A stretch of DNA of 64,000 nt from positions 1 to 64,000 of the forward strand of contig JAEEIU010000057.1 of NCBI GenBank assembly GCA_016281495.1. The letters run 5' to 3'. Shown here one piece after another: positions 1-8,027 of this stretch; positions within the stretch are counted from its first letter, which is position 1; every line of letters starts with the position of its first letter. The position numbers were made by a program, and so were the translations under genes. The stretch comes from Treponema sp. (GTDB taxonomy: Bacteria > Spirochaetota > Spirochaetia > Treponematales > Treponemataceae). The notes beneath the pieces are model-generated. The model had not been told where the DNA came from and made no database searches. It saw only the letters and a list, made by a program, of their open reading frames with translations.

Positions 1-7
1 ATAGAAA

Positions 8-2020
8 ATGGAAAGAATTGGTGTATTTGTATGTCACTGTGGTACTAACATTGCCGGAACAGTTGACGTAGAAAAAGTAGCGGAAGAACTTGGAAAGGTA
101 GACGGAGTTGTTTATTCAACCCACTACACTTATATGTGTTCTTCTGCCGGTCAGCAGATGATTGAGGACCATATCAAGAACGACAAGCTTACTGGTGTTG
201 TTCTTTGTTCATGTTCTCCACGCATGCACGAAAAAACCTTCCGTTCATGTGCAGAACGCGCGGGCCTCAACCCATTCAAAGTTGAAGTTGCAAACATCCG
301 TGAACAGACTTCATGGGTAATGAAAGATATGGAGCAGGCTACAGAAAAGGCCATTGCTCTTGGTAAGGCTGCCATAGCCAAAACAATCCTGGACACGCCG
401 CTTATCGCCGGTGAAACACCAATGACAAAGCGTGCCCTTGTTATTGGCGGTGGTATTGCAGGTATTACGGCTGCCCTCGACATTGCAGATGCAGGCTTCC
501 CGGTAGACATCGTGGAAAAAGACTACACTGTCGGTGGAAAAATGGCAAAGCTCGACAAAACCTTCCCGACCTTGGACTGCGCTTCTTGTATCGTAACTCC
601 AAAGATGACGGAAGTAAGCCAGAACCCGAACATCCGCATTCTCTCAGCTTCTGAAGTCTGCAGGGTATCAGGCTACATCGGAAACTTTGAAATCGACATC
701 AAACGTCATCCGCGCTATGTTGACGAGACAAAGTGTACTGGTTGTGGTGCCTGTATCGAAAAGTGTCCAAACAAGAAGGTTCCAAACAGCTTTAACCTTG
801 GCCTGAACAACCGCAAGGCAATCGACATTCCTTTTGCCCAGGCTGTTCCAAAGGTGGCAAACATCGACGCAAACTACTGCCTCCACATGAAGGGTCTTGC
901 AAACGGCAAGGACAATGTCTGTGGATTCTGTGAAAAGGCTTGTGCCGCAGGTGCAATCAAGTTTGACCAGAAAGAAGAAATCATTACGGAGAAATATGGT
1001 GCAATCATCGTAGCGACAGGCTACAACCCCATTTCTCTTGAAAAATTCGACGAGTACGCATACAACCAGAGTCCGGACGTAGTTTCATCACTTGAGTTTG
1101 AGCGCCTGTGCAATGCGTCAGGTCCTACAAACGGCCACCTCCTCCGCCCTTCAGACGGAAAGGAACCCAAGACAATCGTATTCGTTCAGTGTGTGGGTTC
1201 CCGCTGCTCTGCAGATTCTACAAAGGGTCATGAGTACTGCTCAAAGATCTGCTGTATGTACACTGCAAAGCATGCAATCCTTACACGCGACCACTATCCG
1301 GATACAAACTGCTATGTATTCTACATTGACGTTCGTACCCCAGGTAAACTCTTTGATGAATTCTACCGCCGTGCAGTTGAACAGTATGGCGTTCATTACA
1401 TCAAGGGTCAGGTAGGAAAAGTTACTCCACAGAGCGACGGAACTCTTGATGTTCAGGGAAGCGACCTCATCTTGAACAAGCAGGTCCACATCAAGGCCGA
1501 CATGGTTGTACTCGCTGCATCCATTGAGCCGGACAAGAGCGCAAGACCACTTGCAACAATGCTTACTACTTCAATGGACAACAACGACTTCTTCCTTGAG
1601 GCCCATGCAAAACTCCGTCCTGTAGAAAGCCCAACTGCAGGCATCTTCCTTGCAGGATGCTGTCAGGGTCCAAAGGACATTCCGGAAACTGTTGCACAGT
1701 CATCTGGTGCCGCTGCAAAGGCAATCTGCTTACTCGTAAAGGACAAGCTCAAGAACGACCCGTGTACCGCACAGCCTGATGAAAACGCATGTAACGGTTG
1801 CGGCCAGTGTGTCAATGTCTGTCCATACGGTGCAATCTCTTATGTCGACAAGGATTTCCGTGGCCCGAACAGAACGACCATCACACGCCACGTATCACAG
1901 GTCAACAGTGCCATGTGCCACGGTTGTGGTGCATGTACGGTTGCATGTCCTTCCGGCGCTATGGATCTTAAGGGATTCAGCAATAAACAAATCTTGGCGG
2001 AGGTAGATAGCGTATTGTAA
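8..2020 (+). CDS. hdrA: HdrA-like flavin/iron-sulfur electron-bifurcating subunit
   Basis: A 670-residue protein with the architecture of heterodisulfide reductase subunit A, the FAD protein that splits electron pairs in Hdr complexes. It opens with the typical HdrA start (IGVFVCHCGTNIAG). A Rossmann FAD motif GGGIAGITAALD lies near residue 145, followed by the FPTLDCASC stretch. Ferredoxin clusters are at about 244 (CTGCGACIEKCP), 594 (CNGCGQCVNVCP) and 637 (CHGCGACTVACP). A further Cys-rich segment (CVGSRC, YCSKICC) lies near 400-420. It heads a co-directional run with Flx-like subunits (to 5421) and a fumarate-reductase-like pair (to 7857), so it is likely the bifurcating hub of a soluble complex. 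HdrB and HdrC, the usual partners, are not in the operon. The ATG at 8 matches the family start; the upstream signal lies outside the window. Confidence 0.93.
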   Translation: MERIGVFVCHCGTNIAGTVDVEKVAEELGKVDGVVYSTHYTYMCSSAGQQMIEDHIKNDKLTGVVLCSCSPRMHEKTFRSCAERAGLNPFKVEVANIREQTSWVMKDMEQATEKAIALGKAAIAKTILDTPLIAGETPMTKRALVIGGGIAGITAALDIADAGFPVDIVEKDYTVGGKMAKLDKTFPTLDCASCIVTPKMTEVSQNPNIRILSASEVCRVSGYIGNFEIDIKRHPRYVDETKCTGCGACIEKCPNKKVPNSFNLGLNNRKAIDIPFAQAVPKVANIDANYCLHMKGLANGKDNVCGFCEKACAAGAIKFDQKEEIITEKYGAIIVATGYNPISLEKFDEYAYNQSPDVVSSLEFERLCNASGPTNGHLLRPSDGKEPKTIVFVQCVGSRCSADSTKGHEYCSKICCMYTAKHAILTRDHYPDTNCYVFYIDVRTPGKLFDEFYRRAVEQYGVHYIKGQVGKVTPQSDGTLDVQGSDLILNKQVHIKADMVVLAASIEPDKSARPLATMLTTSMDNNDFFLEAHAKLRPVESPTAGIFLAGCCQGPKDIPETVAQSSGAAAKAICLLVKDKLKNDPCTAQPDENACNGCGQCVNVCPYGAISYVDKDFRGPNRTTITRHVSQVNSAMCHGCGACTVACPSGAMDLKGFSNKQILAEVDSVL

Positions 2021-2039
2021 TATTAATTGTCAGACAAGT

Positions 2040-2101
2040 GTCATTGCCGTGCTTGACACGGCAATCTTTCAAAAGATTATCGGGTCAAGCCCGATAATGA
2101 C
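2040..2101. repeat. REP-like double-hairpin element, copy A
   Basis: Two adjacent perfect hairpins sit in the hdrA-flxD gap. The first has stem ATTGCCGTG (2043-2051), loop CTTGA, and return CACGGCAAT. The second has stem ATTATCGGG (2076-2084), loop TCAAG, and return CCCGATAAT (2090-2098). The unit is bounded by GTCAT and ATGAC. The loops are reverse complements of one another. It shares its AGAT-stem-TCAAG-stem-ATGAC layout with copies near 5428, 7940 and 45003, although the stem sequences differ. Confidence 0.75.
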
Positions 2102-2124
2102 AATGCTGACAGATATGCTAGAAA

Positions 2125-2577
2125 ATGACTATGAGTGAAACAAACAATAAAAACTGGACGCCGAAAATTGTTGCATTCTGCTGTAACTGGTGTTCCTATG
2201 CAGGAGCAGACCTGGCCGGCAACAACCGCCTTGAATATCCTGGAAACGTAAAGATCATCCGCATTCCGTGCTCATGCCGATTGAACCCATTGTTCATTCT
2301 TCGTGCATTCCAGCGCGGTGCTGACGGTGTCATTCTTTGCGGATGCCACCCCGGTGACTGCCACTATTCTACAGGAAACTACTTTGCACGCCGCCGCATG
2401 ACCCTCCTCTTCTCCATGCTTGATTATCTTGGAATTGAAAAGGGACGTACGCGTGTTGAATGGTGTTCCGCTGCAGAAGGTGTACGCTTTGCCGGAATTA
2501 TGAATGATTTCGTAAAGCAGATTACTGAGCTTGGCGAATGTAAAAAGCTGGAGGATGTAAGATGCAAGACAAATTAA
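2125..2577 (+). CDS. flxD: MvhD/FlxD-like hydrogenase iron-sulfur subunit
   Basis: A 150-residue single-domain protein of the MvhD/FlpD family, which passes electrons between an NAD(P)H, formate or H2 module and HdrA through a [2Fe-2S] cluster. Visible marks are FCCNWCSYAGADLAG at about residues 18-32, IPCSCRLNP near 48-56, and the family signature LCGCHPGDCHYSTGN near 72-86. The CSCR triplet carries an extra Cys where the family usually has Gly or Ala. It lies after hdrA, separated by a REP-like element. Its last 16 bases overlap the next gene, implying coupled translation. ATG 2125 is taken as the start; an in-frame ATG two codons later is equally possible because no strong ribosome site is visible. 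Confidence 0.9.
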   Translation: MTMSETNNKNWTPKIVAFCCNWCSYAGADLAGNNRLEYPGNVKIIRIPCSCRLNPLFILRAFQRGADGVILCGCHPGDCHYSTGNYFARRRMTLLFSMLDYLGIEKGRTRVEWCSAAEGVRFAGIMNDFVKQITELGECKKLEDVRCKTN

Positions 2578-3524
2578 TCAAACGTGCAAAAGAACTCCTT
2601 TCAGAAGGCAAGGTTCAAAAGGTAGTCGGTTGGAAAAAAGGTCTTTTTGAAGATGATGTTACTCCCGCAGTTTTTGAAAGTGCGGAAGAACTCGACAAGG
2701 GCTTTGTATTCAACAAATACTGTGCCGCAAACCTTTCCAAATATCTCGTAAAGATTACACGCGATATCGAAGTAAAGAAAAGCACGACAAGAGTAAACAA
2801 TACAATGGCAAAGCAGCGTGATCCAAACGCTCAGGATGCCCCAATACCACAGGAACGCGTTCTTGTATTCCTCAAGCCGAATGACACATACTCATTCACC
2901 CAGCTTCTAAAGGAAAACCGCATTACACGCGACGACGTTTATGCCATCGGAGTTCCGTGTCAGGATACTCTGGACGGTGGAGACGTTTGCGAAACATGCA
3001 AGAACAAAAAGCCTGTTTCCTGCGATGAGCTTATCGGTGTTGAGGCAGAAATCGAGCCTGTTGAATCAACACGCATGGCAGAAGTTGCAAAAATTGAGGC
3101 AATGACTGCAGACGAGCGCAACGAATTCTGGAAGAACGAATTTTCCCGCTGCCTCCGCTGTAATGCATGCCGCGACATTTGCCCCGCATGTACCTGCGAA
3201 AAATGTGTATTCGACAACAACAAGCTGTACACCTCACAGAAGGTTGCACAGACAAACTTTGAAGAAAGCCTGTTCCACATCATCCGCGCATGGCATGTTG
3301 CCGGCCGCTGTACTGACTGTGGTGAATGTTCACGCGTTTGCCCGCAGCACATTCCGTTGTACCTCCTGAACCGCAAGTTCATCAAGGACATCAACGAAAT
3401 TTACGGTGACTATCAGGCTGGAGCAGATATGGAATCAAAACCTGCCATGCTTACATTCAATGCCGAAGGTGATCCTGAAACGACAATCGTCTGGGAACGC
3501 TCAAAAGACGGAGGTGAAAACTAA
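2562..3524 (+). CDS. flxC: FlxC-like 4Fe-4S dicluster protein
   Basis: A 320-residue cytosolic protein whose C-terminal half carries two cluster motifs: CLRCNACRDICPACTCEKC near 197-215 and CTDCGECSRVCP near 250-261. The N-terminal 180 residues have no motif I recognise beyond a Cys-containing stretch (VCETCKNKKPVSC, about 145-157). In FlxABCD (Flox) systems two such ferredoxin-like subunits wire the NADH-oxidising FlxA to FlxD and HdrA. Overlap with flxD (16 bp) and a one-base stop/start overlap with the next gene put it firmly in the operon. The assignment as FlxC rather than a generic electron-transfer subunit rests on gene order. Confidence 0.8.
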   Translation: MQDKLIKRAKELLSEGKVQKVVGWKKGLFEDDVTPAVFESAEELDKGFVFNKYCAANLSKYLVKITRDIEVKKSTTRVNNTMAKQRDPNAQDAPIPQERVLVFLKPNDTYSFTQLLKENRITRDDVYAIGVPCQDTLDGGDVCETCKNKKPVSCDELIGVEAEIEPVESTRMAEVAKIEAMTADERNEFWKNEFSRCLRCNACRDICPACTCEKCVFDNNKLYTSQKVAQTNFEESLFHIIRAWHVAGRCTDCGECSRVCPQHIPLYLLNRKFIKDINEIYGDYQAGADMESKPAMLTFNAEGDPETTIVWERSKDGGEN

Positions 3525-4591
3525 TGCTTTGTATTTCACAAGACAAAATTGATTCATTGTTTGAACTCATCGGCACAAAGCAGCCTCTGTTTCTGCCGGT
3601 AGACAATTCATCTGGAAAAGCTGATTTCAAACAGTGGGAAAAAGGCGTAAAGCTTTCTTCAGCATTAAAGACTGTCAGATCCACCAAGGACTTTTTCTTC
3701 CCCAAGACTGAGCACATGGTAAGCTATACGATGAAGGGCAAGGAAATCACTATGGAAGACCCCCGCAAGGAACTCGAAGACTTTGTTGTTTTCGGTGTAC
3801 GTCCCTGTGATGCAGTGGGATTTTCCGTAATCGACAACGTTTACCTGAACATGAATCCGGTTGACTCTTACTACAAGAACCGCCGCGACCATGGAACAGT
3901 AATCACCCTTGCATGCAACGAACCCGCCAAGACATGTTTCTGTCCGACTTACGGAATCGATGCTAGTCTTTCTTCTGATAAGAACGGTTCTAAGGGTGAT
4001 GTAAGCTGCTGGCTTGCTGACGGAACTTACTTCTTTGAAGCAAACACAGACAAGGGTAAGAAGTTTGTAGAAGCTGCTAAGTCTGCTCTTAAAGACGGCG
4101 ATGCTAAGGCTGTAGACGCTGCCAAGAAAGATATCAAAGACAAGACAGAAAAACTTCCTTTTGCTCATCTTGATCTTTCTAAGTTCCAGGGCAAAGATAT
4201 GCTCAAAATCTTCAACTCAAAAATCTGGGAAAAGGTTGCAGAACCATGTCTTGGATGCGGAACATGTACTTATGTATGCCCGACATGCATGTGCTTTGAC
4301 GTACGCGACTTTGACACAGGAACGGAAAAGGGAATACGCCAGATCCGCTGCTGGGACTCCTGCATGTACAACGACTTCACTCAGATGGCTGCGGAAAACC
4401 CTCGTCACACACAAAAGGAAAGAAGCCGTCAGAGGTTCATGCACAAGCTCATGTACTATCCTATGGCACACGAAGGCCTGTTCAGCTGCGTGGGATGCGG
4501 CCGCTGTCTTGAAAGCTGCCCTGTAAACATGAACATCGTAAAAGTAATCAAAGCTGTTCAGGAAACAGATGATATTGGAGGAGATAAATAA
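3524..4591 (+). CDS. flxB: FlxB-like / AsrA-like 4Fe-4S electron-transfer subunit
   Basis: A 355-residue protein of the type found beside PyrK-like FAD/NAD subunits, related to anaerobic sulfite reductase subunit A and the hydrogenase beta chain. The N-terminal domain contains the family stretch VFGVRPCDAVGFSVID (about 87-102) and a CFCPTYG Cys cluster (about 142). Two ferredoxin motifs follow at about 242 (CLGCGTCTYVCP) and 322 (CVGCGRCLESCP). Residues about 180-215 are unusually Lys/Ala/Asp-rich and look like a low-complexity insertion. Start and stop overlap the neighbours by one base each. Probable job: carry electrons from the NAD(P)H-oxidising flavoprotein encoded next to the HdrA core. 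Confidence 0.8.
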   Translation: MLCISQDKIDSLFELIGTKQPLFLPVDNSSGKADFKQWEKGVKLSSALKTVRSTKDFFFPKTEHMVSYTMKGKEITMEDPRKELEDFVVFGVRPCDAVGFSVIDNVYLNMNPVDSYYKNRRDHGTVITLACNEPAKTCFCPTYGIDASLSSDKNGSKGDVSCWLADGTYFFEANTDKGKKFVEAAKSALKDGDAKAVDAAKKDIKDKTEKLPFAHLDLSKFQGKDMLKIFNSKIWEKVAEPCLGCGTCTYVCPTCMCFDVRDFDTGTEKGIRQIRCWDSCMYNDFTQMAAENPRHTQKERSRQRFMHKLMYYPMAHEGLFSCVGCGRCLESCPVNMNIVKVIKAVQETDDIGGDK

Positions 4592-5421
4592 TGGAACAGA
4601 ACGAATCATTTATCCCTTACATCGGAAAAATTATTGACATCAAGCAGGAAACTCCTGACGTAAAGACTTTCAGTGTAGTTGGACTTGACGGAAAGAAATT
4701 GTTCGAGCACATTCCGGGACAGTGTGCAATGCTCATCGTTCCGGGTGTCGGAGAATCAATGATTTCTATCACATCCTCACCTACCCTTGAAACCCACATG
4801 GAATTTTCTATCAAAAAATGCGGTTGTGTTACCGAGTGGCTTCACAATGCAGAAGTTGGCCAACAGATCTGTCTGCGTGGCCCGGTTGGAAACGGATTCC
4901 CGGTGGATACAAAACTCAAGGGCAAGGACATCCTCGTTATTGCCGGTGGTATCGGAATTGCGCCTGTTCACTCTGTAGTAAACTACATGATGGATCACAG
5001 GAGCGATTACGGAAAGATTCAGGTTATCTACGGTTCACGTTCAATGGCAGACCTCGTTCGCCTGGAAGAAATGCAGAACGTATGGATGAAGCAGCCCAAC
5101 TGTTCCATCGACCTGACGATTGACCGCGCAGAAGAAGGCTGGAACGGACACGTAGGCTTTGTACCTCCTTATGTTACAGAGCTTAATCCAGACCCAAGCA
5201 TGACGGTAATCATTTGTGGACCTCCGATTTTGATTCACCTTTCTCTTGACGCCCTCAAAAAACTTGGTTTCAAGGACAATCAGGTCTTTACAACCATGGA
5301 AATGAGGATGAAGTGCGGTATCGGTAAATGCGGAAGATGCAATATTGGCGACAAATTCGTTTGCAAGGACGGTCCAGTATTCAGCTTTGACCAGCTCGGT
5401 GAACTTCCACCGGAATATTAA
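4591..5421 (+). CDS. flxA: FlxA-like NAD(P)H:acceptor FAD/[2Fe-2S] subunit
   Basis: A 276-residue member of the ferredoxin-NADP+ reductase superfamily (PyrK/AsrB/FlxA-like). The N-terminal FAD-binding barrel carries GQCAMLIVPG, near residues 42-51. The NAD-binding Rossmann domain has AGGIGIAPVHSVVNYMMD near 117-134. The C terminus holds a four-Cys [2Fe-2S] site, CGIGKCGRC near 242-250 and a final Cys near 258. It is the only pyridine-nucleotide-binding subunit in the operon and so the probable electron entry point. Its stop is followed by a REP-like element before the fumarate-reductase-like pair. Whether NADH or NADPH is used cannot be read by eye. Confidence 0.85.
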   Translation: MEQNESFIPYIGKIIDIKQETPDVKTFSVVGLDGKKLFEHIPGQCAMLIVPGVGESMISITSSPTLETHMEFSIKKCGCVTEWLHNAEVGQQICLRGPVGNGFPVDTKLKGKDILVIAGGIGIAPVHSVVNYMMDHRSDYGKIQVIYGSRSMADLVRLEEMQNVWMKQPNCSIDLTIDRAEEGWNGHVGFVPPYVTELNPDPSMTVIICGPPILIHLSLDALKKLGFKDNQVFTTMEMRMKCGIGKCGRCNIGDKFVCKDGPVFSFDQLGELPPEY

Positions 5422-5427
5422 TTGACT

Positions 5428-5497
5428 GTCATGCTGAACGCCTGTCTCAAGGCAGGTGATTCAGCATCTAAAGATTCCGAATCAAGTTCGGAATGAC
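5428..5497. repeat. REP-like double-hairpin element, copy B
   Basis: Between flxA and the tfrB-like gene there is a first hairpin with ATGCTGAA (5431-5438), an inner CGCCTG/CAGGTG extension, and TTCAGCAT (5460-5467). A second hairpin has ATTCCGAA (5474-5481), loop TCAAG, and TTCGGAAT (5487-5494). It is bounded by GTCAT and ATGAC as in copy A. A good ribosome site (AAGGAG, about 5501) for the next gene starts only a few bases after it. Confidence 0.75.
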
Positions 5498-5514
5498 ATA
5501 TAAGGAGATATTAA

Positions 5515-6204
5515 ATGTCAGAAAAAGAAATGGCAACAATTTACATTTTTGGTAAAAAATATGATGTTCCGGCAGAACTTACCATCATGAATGCAATGGA
5601 ATATGCCGGATATCAGCTTAAGAGGGGATGTGGATGCCGCAACGGTTTCTGTGGTGCATGTGCAACCATCTACCGCATCAAGGGACAGAACCAGCTGCAG
5701 ACATGCCTAGCCTGTTCAAAGAAGGTTGAAAATGACATGTACATCGCAACCCTTCCTTTCTTCCCTCTGGTAAAGCAGATTTACGACATCAACAAGATTA
5801 AGCCCGAGCAGCAGATCATGATGCAGCTTTATCCGGAGATTTATTCTTGCGTGGGATGCAACGCCTGTACACGTGCCTGCCCGCAGAGCCTCCAGACTAT
5901 GCAGTACATCGCCTATGCACAGCGCGGTGACTTTGCAAAGTGTGCTGATCTTTCATTCGACTGTGTAATGTGCGGATGCTGTTCTTCAAGATGTCCTGCA
6001 GGAATCTCTCACCCACAGGTAGCAGAGCTTGCACGCCGCATCAACGGCAAGTACATCCAGCCTGAAACACAGCACCTTCTTGACCGCGTAAAGGAAATTG
6101 AAGAAGGCAAGTGCGAAGAGGCAATCAAGAAGTTTGTAGAAATGTCTACCGGTGACAAAGAACAGATCAAGAATCTGTATAACACTCGTGAGATTGAAAA
6201 GTAA
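5515..6204 (+). CDS. Fumarate reductase iron-sulfur subunit, TfrB/FrdB-like, without CCG domains
   Basis: A 229-residue iron-sulfur protein. An N-terminal plant-type [2Fe-2S] domain has CGCRNGFCGAC at about 38-48 with the fourth Cys near 62. Two ferredoxin motifs follow at about 112 (CVGCNACTRACP) and 149 (CVMCGCCSSRCP). This is the order found in methanogen TfrB and in SdhB/FrdB-like subunits. TfrB continues into two Cys-rich CCG (HdrB-like) domains that handle thiols; this protein ends about 50 residues after its last cluster, so a thiol substrate is unlikely. The flavoprotein partner follows 15 bp downstream. The inferred role is to relay electrons from HdrA to the fumarate site. Confidence 0.82.
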   Translation: MSEKEMATIYIFGKKYDVPAELTIMNAMEYAGYQLKRGCGCRNGFCGACATIYRIKGQNQLQTCLACSKKVENDMYIATLPFFPLVKQIYDINKIKPEQQIMMQLYPEIYSCVGCNACTRACPQSLQTMQYIAYAQRGDFAKCADLSFDCVMCGCCSSRCPAGISHPQVAELARRINGKYIQPETQHLLDRVKEIEEGKCEEAIKKFVEMSTGDKEQIKNLYNTREIEK

Positions 6205-6219
6205 GACGGAGGATAGAAA

Positions 6220-7857
6220 ATGTACGGAAATTACCTTGACGATGCTGCGAAAATCGTAGCTGAAAAACGCGCAGAAAACCTTAAGTTTGAACACGCCCGC
6301 CTTACGGCAGAGCAAAAAGACGACCTGCTCCTTAAGTTCCACCCGGACCGCATCAAGGAACAGTTCACAGAGCTCAAGATTGGACCAAACAAGGGCCAGA
6401 AGGCTCCTATTGAACTTGCAGAAATGCTCCAGGCAAAACCACGCCTTGAACCTGACAGAATCGACTTGAACCACATTGACTACGAATCAGACGTACTCGT
6501 AATCGGTGGCGGTGGAGCCGGTACATCTGCCGCAATCATGGCAAGCGAAGCCGGTGCAAAAGTACTTCTTGTTACAAAGCTCCGTGTTGGAGATGCAAAT
6601 ACAATGATGGCAGAAGGTGGAATCCAGGCCGCAGACAAGCCAAATGATTCACCTGCACAGCACTATCTTGACGCATATGGTGGCGGACACTTTGACGGAA
6701 AGCCTGAACTGGTTTACACACTCGTAAACAAGGCCCCAAGCGTAATCAAATGGCTCAACGACCTTGGTGTTGAATTTGACAAGATGCCGGACGGAACAAT
6801 GGTAACTACCCACGGTGGTGGAACAAGCCGCAAGAGAATGCATGCCTGCAAGGACTATTCTGGTGCAGAAATCATGCGTACACTCCGTGACGAGACATTC
6901 AACCGTGCAGATCAGATTACTGTGGTTGACTTTACAGCCGCAATCGAAATAATCAAGAACGACAAGGGAGAGGCAGCCGGTGCAGTTCTTTTGAACATTG
7001 AGACCGGTGAAATCCGCATCGCAAAGGCAAAGGTTGTCGTAATCGCAACTGGTGGAGCAGGACGCATGCACTATCAGGGATTCCCGACATCAAACCACTA
7101 CGGTGCCACAGCCGATGGTCTTGTAATGGCATACCGTGCAGGTGCAAAACTCCTCTATCAGGACAGCTTGCAGTATCACCCGACAGGAGCCGCATATCCT
7201 ACACAGATTCTTGGTAAACTCGTAACAGAAAAGGTTCGTTCTCTTGGTGCAAAGCTCATCAACAAGGACGGAGAGGTTTACATTCATCCTCTTGAAACAC
7301 GCGACGTAAACGCTTCAGGAATCATCCGCGAGGTTCGTGAAGGCCGTGGTGTAAAGAACGACGTACAGGATGCTGTATGGCTTGACACTCCGATGATTGA
7401 AATGATCCACGGAGAAGGAACAATCCTCAAGTCTATCCCAGCCATGTACAACATGTTCATCAAGTACGGAATCGACATCAGGAAGGAACCCATTCTTGTT
7501 TATCCTACCCTCCACTACCAGAACGGTGGCGTAGAAATCGACAAGACATGCCACACAAATGTCGCTAACCTGCTTGTTGCGGGAGAAGCATCCGGTGGTG
7601 TGCACGGAACAAACCGTCTGATGGGCAACTCACTCCTCGACGTTGTGGTATTCGGACGTGAAGCCGGAATCGAAGCAGGAAAGATGTTCAAGAACATAAG
7701 CCTGAGCGACAAGCTGAACCTTGATCATGTTAAGGCATTCGAGAAAGAACGTGAGGCGGCTGGAATCAAGGGAGACGCAATATCACCAAAGATTCTTCCA
7801 CGCTACACCCATGGCAACAAGGAATTTGAAAAGGAGATTCCGGGGGCCAGTCGGTAA
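6220..7857 (+). CDS. Soluble fumarate reductase flavoprotein, TfrA/FrdA-like
   Basis: A 545-residue FAD protein of the fumarate reductase / succinate dehydrogenase / L-aspartate oxidase family. After an unusual N-terminal extension of about 85 residues comes the FAD motif GGGGAGTSAAIMASEAG (about 94-110). Substrate-site signatures are present: QYHPTG (about 317), ETRDVNASG (about 363), HYQNGG (about 432) and GTNRLMGNS (about 462). The His that binds FAD covalently in membrane-bound FrdA/SdhA is Asn here (NTMMAEGG), so the FAD is probably non-covalent. The C-terminal helical part is short, about 70 residues after the last motif. No membrane-anchor gene is nearby, so the enzyme should be cytosolic. 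A strong ribosome site (ACGGAGGA) sets the start. Fumarate is the likeliest substrate; another enoate is possible. Confidence 0.85.
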   Translation: MYGNYLDDAAKIVAEKRAENLKFEHARLTAEQKDDLLLKFHPDRIKEQFTELKIGPNKGQKAPIELAEMLQAKPRLEPDRIDLNHIDYESDVLVIGGGGAGTSAAIMASEAGAKVLLVTKLRVGDANTMMAEGGIQAADKPNDSPAQHYLDAYGGGHFDGKPELVYTLVNKAPSVIKWLNDLGVEFDKMPDGTMVTTHGGGTSRKRMHACKDYSGAEIMRTLRDETFNRADQITVVDFTAAIEIIKNDKGEAAGAVLLNIETGEIRIAKAKVVVIATGGAGRMHYQGFPTSNHYGATADGLVMAYRAGAKLLYQDSLQYHPTGAAYPTQILGKLVTEKVRSLGAKLINKDGEVYIHPLETRDVNASGIIREVREGRGVKNDVQDAVWLDTPMIEMIHGEGTILKSIPAMYNMFIKYGIDIRKEPILVYPTLHYQNGGVEIDKTCHTNVANLLVAGEASGGVHGTNRLMGNSLLDVVVFGREAGIEAGKMFKNISLSDKLNLDHVKAFEKEREAAGIKGDAISPKILPRYTHGNKEFEKEIPGASR

Positions 7858-7912
7858 AATTCTCGCAAGCGAGAGTTTTACCTCTGAGAGTTTCCGTTTT
7901 ACGGAAACTCTC
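7854..7912 (+). terminator. Two tandem strong hairpins after the redox operon
   Basis: Hairpin 1 is GTAAAATTCTCG (7854-7865), loop CAAG, CGAGAGTTTTAC (7870-7881), and it includes the stop codon of the last gene. Hairpin 2 is GAGAGTTTCCG (7886-7896), loop TTTTA, CGGAAACTCTC (7902-7912). Neither is followed by a clear T-run, so they may protect the 3' end or act with the T-run terminator at 8021-8050. Confidence 0.6.
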
Positions 7913-7930
7913 TAATTACGGTTTAAATAA

Positions 7931-8027
7931 AAGGCCGTCAGACAGGTGATTCAGCATCTACAGCTTATGCAGCGTGAGATTCCGGATCAAGTCCGGAATG
8001 ACGTCATGCTAAAATCATAAGGCCGTC
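7931..8027. mobile_element. REP-like element (copy C) flanked by 9-bp direct repeats
   Basis: A 79-bp segment (7940-8018) is flanked by the perfect direct repeat AAGGCCGTC (7931-7939 and 8019-8027). It contains the family hairpin ATTCCGGA (7979-7986), TCAAG, TCCGGAAT (7992-7999), then GAC, and a GATTCAGCATCT block shared with copy B. Removing the segment and one repeat would restore an intact bidirectional terminator, so the direct repeat looks like a target-site duplication. Confidence 0.6.

Noticed and set aside
8..7857. A true heterodisulfide reductase operon
   Set aside because: HdrB (CCG domains) and HdrC are absent, and the downstream genes are fumarate-reductase-like.
7854..7912. Tandem hairpins as part of the REP-like family
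   Set aside because: Their stems and loops (CAAG, TTTTA) lack the AGAT/TCAAG/ATGAC frame, and they sit at the operon end as 3' hairpins.
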